Assembly: GCA_022559845.1 (NCBI GenBank)
Contig: CM040118.1
Location: 445,344,053 to 445,408,052, forward strand
Reading direction: 5' to 3'
DNA length: 64,000 bases
Origin: Amorphophallus konjac
Taxonomy: Eukaryota; Streptophyta; Magnoliopsida; Alismatales; Araceae
Within the stretch, counting starts at the first letter, position 1. Each line of letters opens with the position of its first letter. Under the pieces are notes generated by a model, which saw only the letters and a list, made by a program, of their open reading frames with translations, was not told where the DNA came from and made no database searches. Made by a program: the position numbers and the translations under genes. Of the stretch, positions 1 through 10,456 are shown one piece after another.

Positions 1-1186
1 GATCGAACCAAAATGACACCAGTTTGGAGAAACTAACTAAACAAACAGAAGAGGAAATGAGCAACCTCATTAGGGGACACAATCCACAACCAATGAGGGA
101 ACCGGAATAAGCAGTAAAAGTAAAGCAGCAGACTAAAACCTCCAGATGGGGAGCCTTAGTCAATCAAACCAGGTGAACAGACCAGAGAAAACCTTCCAAC
201 TCTAAGTGGAATAATTTCTCTTACCCAAAATCATGAACGCACAATCATCTATCACAAATGGGACAATTCCAGCCAGACCATGAGTCGCGAATGCTCAAAA
301 GGCGGGTATGATGCATGCTGGGCTAAAATAAAAGAAATCATTAAAATGAATGCAAAGAAAGCCAAAAAATCTAAAGTACTCGAGAATAGTATTGTTAGAC
401 CGGAATAATCAGGGTCATGACACTACCCGCAACCACGACGTGCGAAATAGAACCATCGTCCCCTAATTCTCCCAACCTAACAGCTTATCCGATGATTAAA
501 TGCACGCACCTAGATCATCATCGTTTTTGTTATAGGGGAACATCAGATCCTGGAACACGCGAATGACCAACCGGTTCTCGAGATAGTATAATATAGATAC
601 CATATAGTAATGCATTAAGGGATACAGGGTACGGGATACTTACCTGACTTACATGTCTGGATCATGGAAGTCGATTATTGCTGCGATCAATCACATATAT
701 CATGAAGCAAGGTTATTCAAGATAAAAGATTTATCAATTAAGCACATAATGCAACAAACATAAGGCTCTAAAGCTCATTCATTACTTTAGCATATAGACG
801 GTCCATTACAGACCGCCACAAGTAAGAACACGGTTCAAATGAGACCGTATAAGCAAATAAGACTTTGAATTTCAAACGTGCTTAAAATGGCCTACAGACA
901 AACTGCTAAATAGATAAACGGTCATAGGGAGACCGTTCAAAGGTAGACGAGTCGCCACCAATAAACGGTCCGATCCGGTACCGTCTAAGAGATAAACGGT
1001 CTATCGATAGACCACATATTGATCGTCGGTTTCAAAAACATAAACCAACGCCTCCTTCGTCTTCCCCGCCCTCTTCTCACCGTCTCCTCTCCCCCACCAT
1101 AACCGAAGCCCACTCCAGCCTCCCCTCACATCCTCACATTCTCCAGCCCTCTCCCTCACTTGCTCTTCATTCTTTCTAACCCTTTC
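1..1186. other. Element A 3' non-coding zone, left of PMD1
   Basis: No credible gene. The stretch from about 240 to 560 is homologous to 35340-35600 (element B) and 59400-59660 (element C): all share TGCATGCTGGGCTAAA and a later ACCATCGTCCC block. From about 780 onward the sequence holds a palindrome array. The last 150 bp before 1187 are pyrimidine-rich, like the 5' leader of PMD1 in element B (38275-38400), so they are probably the PMD1 leader. I saw no clear TATA box. Confidence 0.6.
795..1020. repeat. Palindrome array A1 (ACGGTC-N7-GACCGT)
   Basis: Five imperfect inverted repeats of about 19 bp: 6-bp arm ACGGTC, about 7 nt, arm GACCGT or GACCGC. They start near 798, 832, 918, 965 and 998. 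They lie just upstream of the PMD1 leader. Two more copies (about 1593 and 1625) follow exon 1, directly left of the TR-GAG1 insertion. The same motif fills other non-coding parts of element A. Confidence 0.85.
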
Positions 1187-1426
1187 ATGCGTTTTAAGAA
1201 GCAAGCCCTGAAGCGCCTCGCCCGTCGGATGGCCGGAGATGAAGCCCCATCGCCGCTACCACCGCCAGTGAACCACATGGAGGAGGCGGTGCCACCCTTG
1301 GCCGAGACAGAAGGAGGAGACCCTACCACACTCGTTGGGATGCCGGAGGAAGGAGGAGCTCCACTGGCGGATGAAACGCCGGCGACGGTGGCCGAAGCCC
1401 TGGCCAAGGAGCCACGTCTCTCGGAG
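1187..1426 (+). pseudogene. PMD1 (element A) exon 1, MAIN-like plant mobile domain gene
   Basis: This is an 80-codon exon with a basic start and then an acidic, Pro/Ala/Glu-rich stretch. It ends at a good donor (GAG^GTAGGC, GT at 1427-1428). The match is element B exon 1 (38405-38764), which also ends in phase 0 before a motif-rich intron and has the same kind of low-complexity acidic content. An in-frame ATG at 1229 (MAGDEA) aligns better with B's start (MAGGG) and could be the real start; 1187 is the upstream alternative. Exon 2 resumes at 10457. The 9-kb gap is an intron of roughly 0.8 kb enlarged by TR-GAG1. The family call rests on exons 2-4; this exon alone would not be recognisable. 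Confidence 0.6.
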
Positions 1427-1652
1427 GTAGGCCACAACCAAAACCCCCCTCATTTTGATTGTTTTAATGGATGCATGCTAGCATAGGTGAAGGGAATGGG
1501 GCATATGACCCCTTGGGGACGTTTGTAGGGCCTCTAGGGCCATCACCCATGGTGGGGGAGAGGTCGAGTGTCGGTGGGCACGGCGAGAAGAAAACGGTCT
1601 TAACAGGGACCGCCTAGGATAGAAACGGTCCACATAGGACCGTCTGGGAGGG

Positions 1653-1657
1653 TAAAT
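1653..1657. repeat. Target-site duplication, left copy (TAAAT) of TR-GAG1
   Basis: TAAAT directly precedes the left LTR (1658) and recurs at 9860-9864 directly after the right LTR. A 5-bp exact duplication is normal for LTR retrotransposon integration and fixes the element's ends. Confidence 0.92.
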
Positions 1658-4270
1658 TGATGTGACACAACATGCAGCGGAGGACAATGATACCAATTTG
1701 ATGTGAATGACTCCCTTGGACCTAGGATAGCAAGCAACACATGAGTTGGCAACGTCGCATTAGCGGACTCACTCGCGTAGGCACACTCGGGTCCGAAGGA
1801 GGACCGGCGATGACGGTGAGGGTCCGGGGTTGGACCTCAAGGTTCCAAGAGTTTGGCTAGCTCGGAAGGGACCCCAATGGGCCAGGGATGCCCGATTTCA
1901 AGGGCGGCCGGCACGCCGAGGGCGTGGGATGCAATGGCTCTCTCTCAACTTGCTCCGCGGCGAACAAACAAATTGATTGAATGGCGGGTCGATCGCTCAT
2001 CTCACTTCCGACGGACAACTAAAAAAGCGATACTAAGCTAGCAATGGTAATAACCAGCAGCGAAGAGTGACAAGGAGCTCACCTGATCGGCGTGAAGACA
2101 CCGATCTCGGTCGGAGATGAGGGCGAGCGGGGAAGTGTGCTCCCCGCACACTGCGCCGGTGAAGCTTCAAAACCTGTTCAAGAGTACAATTACTACACCT
2201 CGCGCAGGAGGGTGATCTCGGGGGTGGGAATTGGTTAATTACTGACAAACACTACCACCACGCAGGGTGGGGCGGTAAGCCGGCCAGGCGGGGATGGGAG
2301 GACGGACCGAAGTGGTTAAAAAGGAAATCAATGTGGGTTCAGCTGCAATCTGGACTGTTGGATAGGGTGATGTTGTTGGCTCTGTCCCGGGCTCGTCCGG
2401 ACTCCAAATTGAGCGAAACCACCTCGCAATGATTCCTGACTTGAAGCCGGTGTTGTCTGAATTTTTTGGGCGGCCTCTGGAGCCAGGGACTGGGGACACC
2501 AGTGACTGAACCGAGTCGGCAGATGTGGTCTCTGGCCGGACCTGTTCTATAGCAGCAGATTGCAGACGCTGTTGTGAGCTCTCCCGAACTCTGAATGGCA
2601 CGAAACCAGCGTCGTCGTCTCCGTGGTCGAGGTAGCTTTCAGCTGGAGTTGATGGGGCTGCGATACAAGGCCGTGGACGGTCGGTGTGCCCTGAAGAGTA
2701 GGCACTGGTCGCTGCAGACTGCAGGAGGCAGATCCGCGCGACGGACGGATAAAATTTGTAACTCTGGATCCTGGATGCCGAATGTCGTTCCGTTTCTTGT
2801 TTCTGGTCGTGGATAGATGGAGGAAGAATTTTGAAGAAGAGAGTTCAGCCTGATTCCTCCACGGTTAGTCGTGGTGCAGGAACGAACCAGGTTGCAGACT
2901 CTGGCCACAGCGGCTACCAGAAATGAACAGTGGATTGCAGACGTTGTCCCGGCCGCTCCCAGATGCCAAATCTCGAGCCGCTGGAGTTGCTGGAACCGTG
3001 GATAATCCCTCTGCGCTGCTAAACTGATGGGGAAGCCGTCTGATGTCGGGCTGGACTGGGGGATGCCAATGAGTGGAGGCAGGTCACTGCCCACTGTGGG
3101 AGGCAGACCCGACCAGTCGAGGGAGAAAGACCAAAACTCTGACCTCCGGATGGCGAACGCACTTCCGCTTCTTGATCCAGTAAGAGGACTGGTGGAGGAA
3201 GATATTTGTAGAAGAACTCACAACTTGAATCTCTCACCGTCGGCCGTGGTGTAGCTTTGAACAGGGTTCAGGGGCTCTGCTGATGGAGCTCTGCGCAGTC
3301 GGGGTAGAACAGCTTTCCCGGACGGCCACGAACTCAGAATGGGGTGATTCCACCTCGCCTGCGAAGAGGAAAGGGAGGCCTTTCCAGAAAGGTAGGCCAC
3401 GCCCCCAGAAGCTTCAAGATGTTGTCGTGGTAGTCGCTGCAACTCGAGGCTGGTCTGCAGGTCAGCCTGTAGACAGAACTGAAGTTGACAAAAGCGGGGG
3501 GTGGAGGGGTCGGCCAAGGCAATGGGAGGGTGGAGAGGGGTTGAGGGGGTCGACCCTAGGAGGGAGGGAAAGGGGGTGGACGACCTAGGGAGGTGAAGGG
3601 GCTCCTTGGGGAGGGGAAAGGGCCCTAGGGAGGTGGGAGGTTGCTTGGGGAAGGGGGAGGGATGCCTGGGGAAGGTGAAACGGTGCTTGGGGAGGTGGAG
3701 TGATTAATGGTGAAGTAATGGGGGTCTTGGGAGGTGAAGAGACTTGCCTAGGTGGCAAGTGAGGTGGCAAGGGGTGAGGAGAGAGGGGAATTTCGAATTT
3801 TAGAGAGAGAAGGAGGGAGGAGAGAGAGGGGGTTCGCCTCTAGGAGAGAGGGAGAGAACTAGAGAGAGAGAGAGAACTAGAGAGAGAGAGGGTTAGACTC
3901 AAGTGGATGCAATCTTTCAATAATTCTTCATTATTCCCAAAGAGGGGGGGTTGGGGTCCTATATATAGGAAATCCCCTTTTTACAAAAAGTCCCTGTGAA
4001 AAGGACTAAAGACAGAAGACCAAGGGGTGGGGAGAGGGGGGCGCCCATGGGCCAGGCCCAATGAACAGGCCCAATAACCTACTAAGCTAGTTAATGAAAC
4101 TTTGGACTTAGGTAAATGACTAACTAACTTAGGTAATAGACTCAATAAAAGGCAAAATTACATGATTATGACTCAAGAAAATGTGGAAAATTATATAGCT
4201 AGACTCCACAAATCATGGCGAGCAGCAGGACCCTCGGAGGCATGTGAAGGGGTAAGCGATGTCCCCATCA
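1658..4270 (-). repeat. TR-GAG1 3' LTR
   Basis: This 2613-bp LTR is nearly identical to 7243-9859 over long stretches, with scattered substitutions and small indels (for example about 10 extra bases near 2810). It contains two diverged copies of a module of about 375 bp (about 2651 and 3026 onward), a purine-rich GA microsatellite zone (about 3785-3895), and TATATATA at about 3958. Several open frames cross it, but they are not shared as genes with anything else here and I do not call them. Confidence 0.92.
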
Positions 4271-4305
4271 TACTCCCAGGGTGCGGAGAACTCGACTCCG
4301 TCGAG
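4271..4305 (-). promoter_or_regulatory. TR-GAG1 polypurine tract region and adjacent palindrome
   Basis: On the minus strand a short purine run (GGGAG) lies against the 3' LTR, in the position of the PPT that primes plus-strand DNA synthesis. It is weak here; TR-GAG2 has the better GGGGAGAAT at the same place. Next to it is a perfect palindrome, CTCGAC-TCC-GTCGAG (4291-4305), also present in TR-GAG2 at 26049-26063. Confidence 0.6.
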
Positions 4306-4353
4306 TAAGGGCCCACCGGGGGAGCAGCTCCGGGCGACCTGCAATCACCAAAA

Positions 4354-7164
4354 TCAACCTGCACCTGCGACCAGGGGACGGCTCTTCATCCTCTCAAGGT
4401 GGCCCGGACACACCCTCGTGCTGGCGTTGGAACCCTGCTTGCATAGTATTGCCCCTCTGTGTACACGTCGGGCTCTCAAGGCTGTTTGGTGGAAGCACTC
4501 CGGGGTGTCCCTCTTAAAGGAAGTTATAGGCTCAAAGTACTCACTGGGATTCACCGCGGTGCCCATGTAGGGTGCCGGATCAGCCGCATGATAATTGGGG
4601 TATATCCCATAGCCCATTAGTAAATCTAATCCATAAGCCAGGTTGGCCAAAGCCGCTTGGAACATGAAAGGTCCAAGTCCTCGTGCCCTCGATTTGGAGG
4701 TGGCCCTAAGATAGAGTCGTTCCAATGCCACCATCGCGAGGTTACCTCCTTGGATTTCAAAGTGCCACCCTTGAGTTATAGCCCGCTCATTATGATCGTC
4801 ACTACCCATATTTGGATGCTTGCTTGAATGAGAATGCTTTGAGTGATGGTGCGGTGGGGGTGGGAAGTATGTGGTATGCAGAGGGGGACCGGGGCAACCG
4901 TACATAGACCTATCATTCATGGATGTGATGAGGCATCTTGTGGACTCAGGGGGGCCTGGGAAACCATAGGTGGATCTATCGTGTATGGCTGTGAGAATTA
5001 CCGGGGGACCCGGACATCCATGTGTGCTCCATTCAAGTGTAAGGGCTATGAAGAATGTGGGTGGACCAGCACAACCAAATGTAGGCCAGTTATGCATTGA
5101 GTCTAAACTGTGCGTGACATGCATGGGAGGGCTGGACTCATGACCCTTGTCGAATGATGTGACATGCCAAGATGGGTGCTTTCTTCTCCTAGAGATGATG
5201 ACCATGTGTGTGGGTATGGGGTGGCCTTTAAGCTCCCATTTGTAAGGGTCGAAGGGATCATAGTAGGTATGCATCATGGGGTAGGGCACTACCTTGTTCC
5301 CTAGGTGTATACTGCCCATGGTTATGGTTCCCTTGGTGTGGACTGGGTCTAGGACGAGGTGTGTTGGTTCAAGCATGGTTGGTGAGGGTAGGAGGGAGTG
5401 GGTGGTGGGTAGGGCGGCCAGGTCCCATGGATTCATTGTCTTCCACGGGGTGGGATCAAAGGGGTCATGGAATGTGTTACCAAGGGTGAGGTATTCTTTC
5501 ACCTCAAGGTCTCCAAATGGTGAGTCCTCCTCCTCAAATGTAGTAATTGAACCGAAGTTCGAGGAGGGTTGGTTGGTCATGATTGGAGGGCTTGGCATCC
5601 TACCCGAAATAAGTAACTCCAATTCGCGGATAGCATCGGGCTCTTCGGGAATGGGGAGGGATAAAAGAAGGTCGCTAGTGTAGCAACCCATAGTGTAAAT
5701 GGAAGAGATGGACCCGACACATAGATGTAGGAGGTTAAGACTCCTAGGTTGGTCGGCTACAGTGGTCAACATGCCAGTTAGCTTCATTTGCCAAGTTAGA
5801 CCCTCAAGAAAATCCCCTAATGTTTCCACCTGATAGGATGATTGGATTGTGGTGTGATAGGTGGATAAGGGTACTATAGGAAGGTTTTGCTCCATGGGTG
5901 GGTAAGCATGGACCATGAGATCTCCAAATGGATTCTCCTTTAGCCAACGTGAAAGGGGTTCTCCTAAGATAAGCTCGGTCCCTATTAAGGAGGGTGGTGT
6001 AAGGTTAAGACCACCATGTGAAGTTCCTTCTTCTTCCTGGACATGGGTGATCTCTATGGCGGGGGTTGGTGTGTTCACCTTTATGGGGTCGGGTATGGGA
6101 ATCATGTGTTCCTCTATCAAGGAGGTGAGATGGTCCCGTGAGGGTGTGGTGGTGAGGATAGGTGTGTGGTACCCCCGAGGTGGGAGGTAAAGGGGAACTT
6201 GGTTTGGGATCGGTAAGGGGAGAAGTGGAGGCCTAGGTTGGGGTTGGATAGGGATTGGTAGTGGAAGATGGATGGGTTGAGGAGGATTGGGTTGATTGGT
6301 TTCAGGGGGTGTGTCTCTTTTAGGGGAAGATGGAGGGGTGGTTTCGGGGACCAAGGAAGTTCGTGGAGTGTGGGTTGGTGGGAGAGTTTTGGGTGGGGTG
6401 GTGGCGGCCATCATGTACCTAGGTGGAGTGGACATGGGGTCCATACGAGTTGGAATGGTAAGGGTGGAGTGAGCCATGATGCTTCCTCCACTTGGGATGG
6501 GAACTTCTTGGCCTAACCCATGATATTGTGATTCATACTCCTCTGCCCAATCGGGGGAGGCCTCATATTCCTCAACTTCAATCTCATTCTTTTGTGGTGT
6601 GGGGGTCTTGCTCTCCAGGGGAGTGGGAAGGCCTTTTGGCGATGGGGTGGTGCAAGTTGGAATTATTTGGGGTGGTGGAGTTTGGACCCTAAGGGAGGTG
6701 AAGATATTCTTAATCTCAATCCTTAGTTCTTCTAATGAGTCTTGGGGTCCTTTGGGTGGTGGGGTTTTGGTCCTAGTGGAGGGTTTAGATGAACTGGGCG
6801 AGAAAGGAGGAGTGGGAGTGCTCCTCGGGTAATGGGTCTTAAGGTAGGAGTGGGACGGTCGGGGAGCATAGATCTTCCTAAGCTCACTCTTCATCTCTTC
6901 CCATGAGTGAATGGGCTCTTGTCCCCAAACCCTTCTGAATCTCTCTTTGTGTTCCCACATTTTCTTAGCTAGACCCCGAAGTCGTGCCTTGGCCCTGCGG
7001 ACTCTCTCGGATCCATATACCCAAGTACTTTCAAAGTCCCTTTCCATGGTATTCTCCCACCTAAGATAGGCATGAGGATCTCCATCAAAATGAAGGTCCT
7101 CATCTACAATGTAGTCCATGTGGAGGGGGTCAAACGGACTATTTGGCCAACGAGGGGTATGCAT
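4354..7164 (-). CDS. TR-GAG1 Gag polyprotein (936 aa, intact)
   Basis: The capsid-type protein would form the particle that packages the element's RNA. Residues about 20-110 match the Retrotrans_gag pattern: FDGDPHAYLRWE, then basic helices, then SWEEMKSELRKIYAP. The next 250 residues are rich in Pro, Thr and Ser. Toward the C-terminus (nt about 4880-5085) there are four spaced copies of a YGCPGPP-like motif, roughly 20 residues apart. I see no CCHC zinc knuckle, unusual for a plant gypsy Gag of this length. The start is the first ATG after the PBS, about 65 nt downstream. The 936-codon frame is unbroken, in contrast to decayed host element A, so the insertion is probably young. No pol domain follows before the 3' LTR. 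Confidence 0.88.
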   Translation of the reverse strand: MHTPRWPNSPFDPLHMDYIVDEDLHFDGDPHAYLRWENTMERDFESTWVYGSERVRRAKARLRGLAKKMWEHKERFRRVWGQEPIHSWEEMKSELRKIYAPRPSHSYLKTHYPRSTPTPPFSPSSSKPSTRTKTPPPKGPQDSLEELRIEIKNIFTSLRVQTPPPQIIPTCTTPSPKGLPTPLESKTPTPQKNEIEVEEYEASPDWAEEYESQYHGLGQEVPIPSGGSIMAHSTLTIPTRMDPMSTPPRYMMAATTPPKTLPPTHTPRTSLVPETTPPSSPKRDTPPETNQPNPPQPIHLPLPIPIQPQPRPPLLPLPIPNQVPLYLPPRGYHTPILTTTPSRDHLTSLIEEHMIPIPDPIKVNTPTPAIEITHVQEEEGTSHGGLNLTPPSLIGTELILGEPLSRWLKENPFGDLMVHAYPPMEQNLPIVPLSTYHTTIQSSYQVETLGDFLEGLTWQMKLTGMLTTVADQPRSLNLLHLCVGSISSIYTMGCYTSDLLLSLPIPEEPDAIRELELLISGRMPSPPIMTNQPSSNFGSITTFEEEDSPFGDLEVKEYLTLGNTFHDPFDPTPWKTMNPWDLAALPTTHSLLPSPTMLEPTHLVLDPVHTKGTITMGSIHLGNKVVPYPMMHTYYDPFDPYKWELKGHPIPTHMVIISRRRKHPSWHVTSFDKGHESSPPMHVTHSLDSMHNWPTFGCAGPPTFFIALTLEWSTHGCPGPPVILTAIHDRSTYGFPGPPESTRCLITSMNDRSMYGCPGPPLHTTYFPPPPHHHSKHSHSSKHPNMGSDDHNERAITQGWHFEIQGGNLAMVALERLYLRATSKSRARGLGPFMFQAALANLAYGLDLLMGYGIYPNYHAADPAPYMGTAVNPSEYFEPITSFKRDTPECFHQTALRARRVHRGAILCKQGSNASTRVCPGHLERMKSRPLVAGAG

Positions 7165-7227
7165 GATGATCGGGTGATGAATGCAACTGCCCTAGGATAA
7201 GACTTAGTAGAGACAAGTCTAGAACTT

Positions 7228-7239
7228 GCTCTGATACCA
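7228..7239 (-). promoter_or_regulatory. TR-GAG1 primer binding site (tRNA-iMet)
   Basis: The minus strand reads TGGTATCAGAGC, the classic plant initiator-Met tRNA PBS, three bases inside the right LTR start (7243). It sets the element's direction as right to left. Confidence 0.93.
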
Positions 7240-7242
7240 AGT

Positions 7243-9859
7243 TGATGTGACACAACATGCAGCGGAGGACAATGATACCAATTTGATGTGAATGACTCCC
7301 TTGGACCTAGGATAGCAAGCAACACATGAGTTGGCAACGTCGCATTAGCGGACTCACTCGCGTAGGCATACTCGGGTCCGAAGGAGGACCGACGATGACG
7401 GTGAGGGTCCGGGATTGGACCTCAAGGTTCCAAGAGTTTGGCTAGCTCGGAAGGGACCCCAATGGGCCAGGGATGCCCGATTTCAAGGGCGGCCGGCACG
7501 CCGAGGGCGTGGGATGCAATGGCTCTCTCTCAACTTGCTCCGCGGTGAACACACAAATTGATTGAATGGCGGGTCGATCGCTCATCTCACTTCCGACGGG
7601 CAATTAAAAAAGCGATACTAAGCTAGCAATGGTAATAACCAGCAGCGAAGAGTGACCAGGAGCTCACCTGATCGGCGTGAAGACGCCGATCCCGGTCGGA
7701 GACGAGGGCAAGCGGGGAAGTGTGCTCCCCGCACACTGCGCCGGTGAAGCTTCAAAACCTGTTCAAGAGTACAATTACTACACCTCGCGCAGGAGGGTGA
7801 TCTCGGGGGTGGGAATTGGTTAATTACAGACAAACACTACCACCACGCAGGGTGGGGCGGTAAGCCGGCCAGGCGGGGATGGGAGGACGGACCGAAGTGG
7901 TTAAAAAGGAAATCAATGTGGGTTCAGCTGCAATCTGGACTGCTGGATAGGGTGCTGTTGTTGGCTCTGTCCCGGGCTCATCCGGACTCCGAATTGAGCG
8001 AAACCACCTCGCAATGATTCCTGACTTGAATCCGATGTTGTCTGAATTTTTTGGGCGGCCTCTGGAGCCAGGGACTGGCGACACCAGCGACTGAACCGAG
8101 TCGGCAGATGTGGTCTCTGGCCGAACCTGTTCTGTAGCAGCAGGTTGCAGACGCTGTTGTGAGCTCTCCCGAACTCCGAATGGCACGAAACCAGCGTTGT
8201 CGTCTCCGTGGTCGAGGTAGCTTTCAGCTGGAGTCGATGGGGCTGCGATCCAAGGCCGTGGACGGTCGGTGTGCCCTGAAGAGTAGGCACTGGTCACTGC
8301 AGACTGCAGGAGGCAGATCCGCGCGACGGAGGGATAAAATTTGTAACTCTGGATCCTGGATGCCGAATGTCGTTCCGTTTCTTGCTTCTGGTGATGGAGG
8401 AAGAATTTTGAAGAAGAGAGTTCAGCCTGATTCCTCCACGGTTAGTCGTGGTGCAGCAACGAACCGGGTTGCAGACTCTGGCCACAGCGGCTACCAGAAA
8501 CGAACAGTGGATTGCAGACATTGTCCCGGCCGCTCCCGGATGCCAAATCTCAAGCCGCCGGAGTTTCTGGAACCGTGGACAATCCCTCTACGCTGCTAAA
8601 CTAATGGGGAAGCCGTCTGATGTCGGGCTGGACTGGGGGATGCCAATGAGTGGAGGCAGGTCACTACCCACTGTGGGAGGCAGACCCGACCAGTCGAGGG
8701 AGAAAGACCAAAACTCTGACCTCCGGATGGCGAACGCACTTCCGCTTCTTGATCCAGTAAGAGGACTGGTGGAGGAAGATATTTGTAGAAGAACTCACAA
8801 CTTGAATCTCTCACCGTCGGCCGTGGTGTAGCTTTGAACAGGGTTCAGGGGCTCTGCTGATGGAGCTCTGCGCAGTCGGGGTAGAACAGCTTTCCCGGAC
8901 GGCCACGAACTCAGAATGGGGTGATTCCACCTCGCCTGCGAAGAGGAAAGGGAGGCCTTTCCAGAAAGGTAGGCCACGCCCCCAGAAGCTTCAAGATGTT
9001 GTCATGGTAGTCGCTGCAACTCGAGGCTGGTCTGCAGGTCAGCCTGCAGACAGAACTGAAGTTGACAAAAGGGGGGGGTGGAGGGGTCGGCCAAGGCAAT
9101 GGGAGGGTGGAGAGGGGTTGAGGGGGTCGACCCTAGGAGGGAGGGGAAGGGGGTGGACGACCTAGGGAGGTGAAGGGGCTCCTTGGGGAGGGGAAAGGGC
9201 CCTAGGGAGGTGGGAGGTTGCTTGGGGAAGGGGGAGGGATGCCTTGGGAAGGTGAAAGGGTGCTTGGGGAGGTGGAGTGATTAATGGTGAAGTAATGGGG
9301 GTCTTGGGAGGTGAAGAGACTTGCCTAGGTGGCAAGTGAGGTGGCAAGGGGTGAGGAGAGAGGGGAATTTCAAATTTTAGAGAGAGAAGGAGGGAGGAGA
9401 GAGAGGGGGTTCGCCCCTAGGAGAGAGGGAGAGAACTAGAGAGAGAGAGAGAACTAGAGGGAGAGAGGGTTAGACTCAAGTGGATGCAATCTTTCAATAA
9501 TTCTTCATTATTCCCAAAGAGGGGGGGTTGGGGTCCTATATATAGGAAATCCCCTTTTTACAAAAAGTCCCTGTGAAAAGGACTAAAGACAGAAGACCAA
9601 GGGGTGGGGAGAGGGGGGCGCCCATGGGCCAGGCCCAATGAACAGGCCCAATAACCTACTAAGCTAGTTAATGAAACTTTGGACTTAGGTAAATGACTAA
9701 CTAACTTAGGTAATAGACTCAATAAAAGGCAAAATTACATGATTATGACTCAAGAAAATGTGGAAAATTATATAGCTAGACTCCACAAATCATGGCGAGC
9801 AAAATGGCGAGCAGCAGGACCCTCGGAGGCATGTGAAGGGGTAAGCGATGTCCCCATCA
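7243..9859 (-). repeat. TR-GAG1 5' LTR with promoter
   Basis: This 2617-bp LTR is the partner of 1658-4270. It differs by small indels, such as a 12-bp tandem duplication near 9799 (GGCGAGCAAAAT). The palindromic TATATATA at 9537-9544, about 315 bp from the right edge, is the likely core promoter, giving transcripts that run leftward into gag. The GA-rich tract about 9370-9470 would lie just downstream of it. Confidence 0.92.
9537..9544 (-). promoter_or_regulatory. TATA box of TR-GAG1 5' LTR
   Basis: TATATATA sits inside the right (5') LTR and is conserved in the left copy near 3958. Its position suits the U3/R boundary of a minus-strand element. No start site can be seen directly. Confidence 0.55.
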
Positions 9860-9864
9860 TAAAT
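9860..9864. repeat. Target-site duplication, right copy (TAAAT) of TR-GAG1
   Basis: Exact match to 1653-1657. Element A sequence, with its palindrome array, resumes immediately after it. Confidence 0.92.
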
Positions 9865-9895
9865 AGCCCAAACCAAACTGCCCAAAAGGCTAGAA

Positions 9896-10355
9896 CGGTC
9901 CACGGGTGACCGCTCGACAGGATACGAACTGGTGGGGTAAAAGCGGTCTATGTTAGACCGTTAAGGACTTAGACGGTCCTTCTGACATCGTTCAAAACTA
10001 AACCGTGGAGAACAAAATGGTCTCAAATAGACCATCTATAAGGCCAAACGGTCAAAGGTGGACCGTTTAAATCCAGATCTGGCCCGAGGGCCTAGGGGAT
10101 GACAGTGGTCTAAATCAGACCGTTTAAGAGCTCAGACGGTTCCCCTGGGACCGTCCATAGATGGAACCATGGAGAATAAAACGGTCACCAACAGACCGTT
10201 CATTAGGCCAAATGGTCCAAGGGTGACCGTGTAGGTTAAGATCAAAGGGAACGCTTATGGGGAATGGAACAGGGTCCAGTGGGGACCGCTGGGGATTCAA
10301 ACGGTCGATTAACGACCGTTGAAGGGAGTCAAAACGGTCCTGAGGGGACCGCTTA
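9896..10355. repeat. Palindrome array A2, in PMD1 intron 1
   Basis: About twelve copies of the ACGGTC-N7-GACCGT palindrome or one-base variants lie in 460 bp, roughly 30-50 bp apart (for example near 9896, 9950, 10048, 10136, 10181, 10301 and 10334). It is the densest array in the window. It lies in the intron of an element-borne gene, outside any coding frame. Confidence 0.88.
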
Positions 10356-10456
10356 CTTAACAGACTACATTTTTTTATTTTTTTTATTTTTATTTATTGC
10401 AATGCATGACTTATTATGAACTAAATGACTGATGCAAATTGTTTAAATGTATGCAG

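Larger units (their letters stand above)
1658..9859 (-). mobile_element. TR-GAG1: non-autonomous gag-only LTR retrotransposon
   Basis: Two direct repeats of about 2.6 kb (1658-4270 and 7243-9859) both begin TGATGTGACAC and end GATGTCCCCATCA. They flank a 3-kb interior with one long minus-strand Gag ORF, and 5-bp TAAAT duplications flank the whole. An iMet PBS lies against the right LTR, so the element reads right to left. There is no protease, RT, RNase H or integrase, which is the layout of TR-GAG elements; it would need pol supplied in trans. It sits in intron 1 of PMD1 in element A, within a palindrome array. Confidence 0.93.

Noticed and set aside
3785..3895. Functional GA-repeat binding element
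   Set aside because: The GA-rich tract is a simple microsatellite that varies slightly between the LTRs; nothing beyond composition supports a role.
7228..7239. tRNA gene fragments
   Set aside because: Only the 12-18 nt PBS complementary to a tRNA 3' end is present at each element; no cloverleaf sequence is seen.
7824..8297. Minus-strand ORF of 157 aa in the TR-GAG1 LTR (and its partner at 2239-2601)
   Set aside because: It lies in a non-coding LTR, differs in length between the two LTRs, has no known domain and overlaps other open frames of the same GC-rich stretch.
9896..10355. CRISPR-like regularly spaced repeats
   Set aside because: This is plant DNA; the repeats are short imperfect palindromes with variable spacing, with no long direct repeat and no cas genes.
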